From Gallaecimonas xiamenensis 3-C-1 (GTDB lineage Bacteria > Pseudomonadota > Gammaproteobacteria > Enterobacterales > Gallaecimonadaceae): a DNA stretch of 40,418 bases. Below, one piece after another: positions 38,554 to 40,418 of the stretch. The stretch's first letter is position 1; each line of letters opens with the position of its first letter. The stretch spans positions 1 through 40,418 of the forward strand of contig NZ_AMRI01000034.1 in NCBI RefSeq assembly GCF_000299915.1. Reading direction: 5' to 3'. Below the pieces are notes generated by a model. It saw only the letters and a program-made list of their open reading frames with translations. It did no database searches and had not been told where the DNA came from. The position numbers and the translations under genes were made by a program.

Positions 38554-39357
38554 ATGGACCACTACACTGTGATTGGCCATCCGGTGGAACACAGCCGTTC
38601 TCCCGCCATGCACCGCCGTTTTGCCGAACTGGCTGGGCAGCATATCAAGTATGACCGCACCCTGGCACCGTTGGACGCCTTTGTGGCTACCCTGGAGGCG
38701 CACATCGCCGCCGGCCTTAAAGGCGCCAATGTCACTGTGCCTTTCAAGGAAGCCGCCTTCGCCTGGGCCCACCGTTTGACCGACCGGGCCCGCCAGGCTG
38801 GCGCCGTCAATACCCTGGCCTTGCAGCCGGACGGCAGCTGGTTGGGGGACAACACCGATGGGGTGGGCCTGGTGACGGATCTCAAACGCCTTGGGGCACC
38901 CCTCGGCGGAGCCCGTATTCTTGTGATCGGGGCCGGCGGCGCCACCCGGGGCATTTTGGGGCCCTTGCTGGCCGAAGGGCCCAGTGCCCTGGTGCTGTGC
39001 AACCGTACCCTGGCCAAGGCCCAAACCCTGGCCGAGCTGTTCGGTATCGAAGCCCAGGCCATGGACGCCCTGGCTGGTCAGCACTTTGACCTTATCCTCA
39101 ATGCCAGCGCCGCATCCCTGACCGGCGAGTTGCCGGCTGTGCCTGCCGGTCTCTTTGCCGGGGCCAGCCTGGCCTATGATCTGGTGTACAAGCCCGGCGG
39201 CACCGCCTTTGAGCGCTGGGCCCTGGACAACGGCTGCAAGGCCAGCAGTGACGGCCTGGGTATGCTGGTAGCCCAGGGGGCAGAGAGCTTTCGTCTATGG
39301 CGGGGGGTCTTGCCGAACTGGCAACAGGTACTGGCGGAAATGAAGGAGGGGCTATGA
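38554..39357 (+). CDS. aroE: Shikimate dehydrogenase (NADP+)
   Basis: The 267-residue enzyme (E. coli AroE 272) reduces 3-dehydroshikimate to shikimate with NADPH in the chorismate pathway. The catalytic Lys65 is in GANVTVPFKE and Asp102 in LGDNTDGVG. The shikimate-binding SRSPAMH is at the N-terminus, and the NADP loop is VIGAGGATRGI (about 124-134). The adenosine phosphate-binding NRT motif is seen in LVLCNRTLAKA. The N-terminus MDHYTVIGHPVEHSRSP aligns with family starts. It is divergent from the globin gene and overlaps the DUF1488 gene by 4 bp (ATGA). Confidence 0.97.
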   Translation: MDHYTVIGHPVEHSRSPAMHRRFAELAGQHIKYDRTLAPLDAFVATLEAHIAAGLKGANVTVPFKEAAFAWAHRLTDRARQAGAVNTLALQPDGSWLGDNTDGVGLVTDLKRLGAPLGGARILVIGAGGATRGILGPLLAEGPSALVLCNRTLAKAQTLAELFGIEAQAMDALAGQHFDLILNASAASLTGELPAVPAGLFAGASLAYDLVYKPGGTAFERWALDNGCKASSDGLGMLVAQGAESFRLWRGVLPNWQQVLAEMKEGL

Positions 39358-39605
39358 ACCAGTCATTGCAGTTTCTCGACGCGGCTGTCTTTGACGAGGC
39401 CAGCGGCAGCATCCGCCTGGATGCCACCTTTAATGGCTGGCGTATCCCCTGTTACTTCCATGCCAGTTGGTTTGATGAAAGCCAGCTGCTGGCTGCCCAG
39501 GCTGACGACCTTATCAACCGTGAACAGCTGCGCATGGAAGACGTAATAGAAGAAGCCCTGGCGGCAGAGGCCCTGGACGTCCAGGGCGAACTGCATTTCG
39601 ATTAA
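39354..39605 (+). CDS. yrdB: DUF1488 family protein (YrdB-like)
   Basis: The 83-residue acidic protein starts MNQSLQFLDAAVFDEASGSI and belongs to DUF1488, small proteins of unknown function usually found just after aroE (E. coli YrdB is 85 residues). The ATG lies in an ATGA overlap with the aroE stop, which fixes the start. A longer opening at 39297 lies wholly inside aroE. Its stop overlaps the yrdA stop on the opposite strand through TTAA. No motif suggests a function. Confidence 0.9.
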   Translation: MNQSLQFLDAAVFDEASGSIRLDATFNGWRIPCYFHASWFDESQLLAAQADDLINREQLRMEDVIEEALAAEALDVQGELHFD

Positions 39606-40129
39606 GCCAGGTATTCGTCCTTGAGCCGCACGTAGTTGTCGGCAGACACCGCCAGGAAGGCTCGCTCACCTTCATTTAATGGGCGGGCCTGTTTCACCGG
39701 CGACCCTATATATAAGTAACCGGACACCAAGCGCTTGCCGGGGGGCACCAGGCTGCCGGCACCGATGATCACATCGTCCTCTACTATTACCCCGTCCATG
39801 ACAATGGCGCCCATGCCCACCAGGATACGGTTACCCAGCTGGCAACCGTGCAGCATGCACTTATGTCCTACTGTAACGTCGTCGCCGATGATAAGGGGAT
39901 AACCGTCCGGCACTTCCTTATGTTTGCGGGTCACATGCAGCACTGTACCGTCCTGCACATTGGAGCGCGCACCGATGCGGATATGGTTTACATCACCCCG
40001 GCCGGCCACCAAGGGCCAAATCGAGCTGTCTTTTCCTATCTGAACATCCCCCACCAGCACGGCACTGGGGTGGACATAGACGCCTTCAGATAAGTCGGGC
40101 GCAATGCCCTTGTAGGTTTCCAGGCTCAT
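39602..40129 (-). CDS. yrdA: Gamma-class carbonic anhydrase-like hexapeptide protein (YrdA)
   Basis: The 175-residue protein is a left-handed beta-helix trimer-former with hexapeptide repeats (VYVHPSAVLVGDVQIGKDSS and onward). Zn/Fe-ligand histidines of gamma carbonic anhydrases are visible in TVLHVTRKH and TVGHKCMLHGC. The conserved RGD arginine/aspartate pair is in WPLVAGRGDVNHI, where most relatives have VIRGD, a small local change. Activity as a carbonic anhydrase is not certain for this branch. I chose the ATG at 40129 (MSLETYKG), which has AAAGGGGG upstream; a start at 40180 would add 17 unconserved residues. It reads away from the adjacent rRNA operon promoter. Confidence 0.93.
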   Translation of the reverse strand: MSLETYKGIAPDLSEGVYVHPSAVLVGDVQIGKDSSIWPLVAGRGDVNHIRIGARSNVQDGTVLHVTRKHKEVPDGYPLIIGDDVTVGHKCMLHGCQLGNRILVGMGAIVMDGVIVEDDVIIGAGSLVPPGKRLVSGYLYIGSPVKQARPLNEGERAFLAVSADNYVRLKDEYLA

Positions 40130-40216
40130 AAAGCCCCCTTTCTGATGATATTTACAGCGAATTTGCGCGCTTTCGTTCAATTAAACAGCGGTTGAAAGAA
40201 AACTTTAAAATAGCCC

Positions 40217-40244
40217 TTGCAGCGCCGCGCGCGCTCCCTATAAT
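40217..40244 (+). promoter_or_regulatory. rRNA operon promoter P1
   Basis: TTGCAG (40217-40222) and TATAAT (40239-40244) are 16 bp apart. An AT-rich UP-element-like stretch lies just upstream (40194-40213). The discriminator GCCACTCC resembles that of E. coli rrn P1 promoters, which are repressed by ppGpp and DksA. It is the upstream member of a tandem pair. Confidence 0.8.
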
Positions 40245-40295
40245 GCCACTCCATCGACGGGATGCAGCGAAGAAAAGCGCAGACCGAAAAAGAAA

Positions 40296-40327
40296 AACTT
40301 AAGAGATAACAGATTGTTAACTTAAGA
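40296..40327 (+). repeat. 9 bp direct repeat between rRNA promoters
   Basis: AACTTAAGA occurs at 40296-40304 and again at 40319-40327, 23 bp apart (about two helical turns). Each copy contains the palindrome CTTAAG. It sits between P1 and P2; a protein-binding role is possible but not shown. Confidence 0.5.
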
Positions 40328-40344
40328 TTTTCGGGTTCAAGGGG

Positions 40345-40372
40345 TTGACTTTGAATCTCAAGGATGTAAGAT
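40345..40372 (+). promoter_or_regulatory. rRNA operon promoter P2
   Basis: TTGACT (40345-40350) and TAAGAT (40367-40372) are 16 bp apart, about 128 bp after P1, matching the tandem P1/P2 layout of gammaproteobacterial rrn operons. Confidence 0.75.
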
Positions 40373-40380
40373 ACGCATCC

Positions 40381-40411
40381 TCGCTCAGCAGAGCGACGCT
40401 CTTTAACAATT
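40381..40411 (+). promoter_or_regulatory. rRNA leader antitermination site (boxB-like hairpin and boxA)
   Basis: TCGCTC (40381-40386), loop AGCA and GAGCGA (40391-40396) make a boxB-like hairpin. GCTCTTTAACAA (40398-40409) follows; it is the standard boxA of rRNA leaders bound by NusB/NusE. This shows that a 16S rRNA gene starts shortly beyond the window. Confidence 0.85.
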
Positions 40412-40418
40412 GAATCCA

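Overview
The window looks like an origin-proximal segment of a GC-rich gammaproteobacterial chromosome. The conserved genes match Enterobacterales/Vibrio/Aeromonas-type proteins almost word for word (GlyQ, FadB, TrkA, Smg, TusA). The block trkH-trkA-rsmB-fmt-def / lysM-dprA-smg-yrdD-tsaC-hemF-aroE-yrdB-yrdA leading into an rRNA operon is the order I recall from near oriC in Vibrio-like genomes. The high GC content and the mixture of features fit a lineage such as Gallaecimonas, but that genus guess is an inference.

Layout. 1-1466: a LysR-type regulator cut by the window edge, divergent from a flavodoxin-fold NAD(P)H:quinone oxidoreductase, with a perfect inverted repeat between them. 1466-4501: a parS-like palindrome, a bidirectional terminator, and glyQ-glyS on the minus strand. 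4933-18928: about 14 kb of unrecognised genes. A 1000-residue helical protein is followed by four tandem paralogues of 536-614 residues, with a small lipoprotein gene embedded and translationally coupled among them. All are on the plus strand and face, across a shared terminator, a convergent 1158-residue paralogue of the first protein. 19022-21266: a Bcr/CflA-type MFS exporter, a divergent AraC-family regulator and tusA. 21352-28839: the fadBA beta-oxidation operon, pepQ, yigZ, hemG and trkH. 28847-33024: trkA, rsmB, fmt and def. 33168-40129: a LysM protein, dprA, smg, a zinc-ribbon protein, tsaC, hemF, a truncated haemoglobin, aroE, a DUF1488 protein and a gamma-class carbonic anhydrase. 40181-40418: the promoter and antitermination leader of an rRNA operon whose 16S gene lies beyond the window.

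Most of the window is housekeeping: tRNA charging and formylation, deformylation, rRNA and tRNA modification, potassium uptake, haem and aromatic biosynthesis, and fatty acid breakdown. The part that stands out is the 14 kb cluster. It consists of two protein families that occur only with each other here, a large alpha-solenoid-like type (two copies) and a smaller apparently beta-rich type (four copies). Its close gene overlaps imply co-production, and its one lipoprotein suggests a link to the envelope. I recognise no described system in it. A second non-obvious signal is a pair of near-perfect parS (ParB-binding) sequences about 8 kb apart, one of them inside this cluster.
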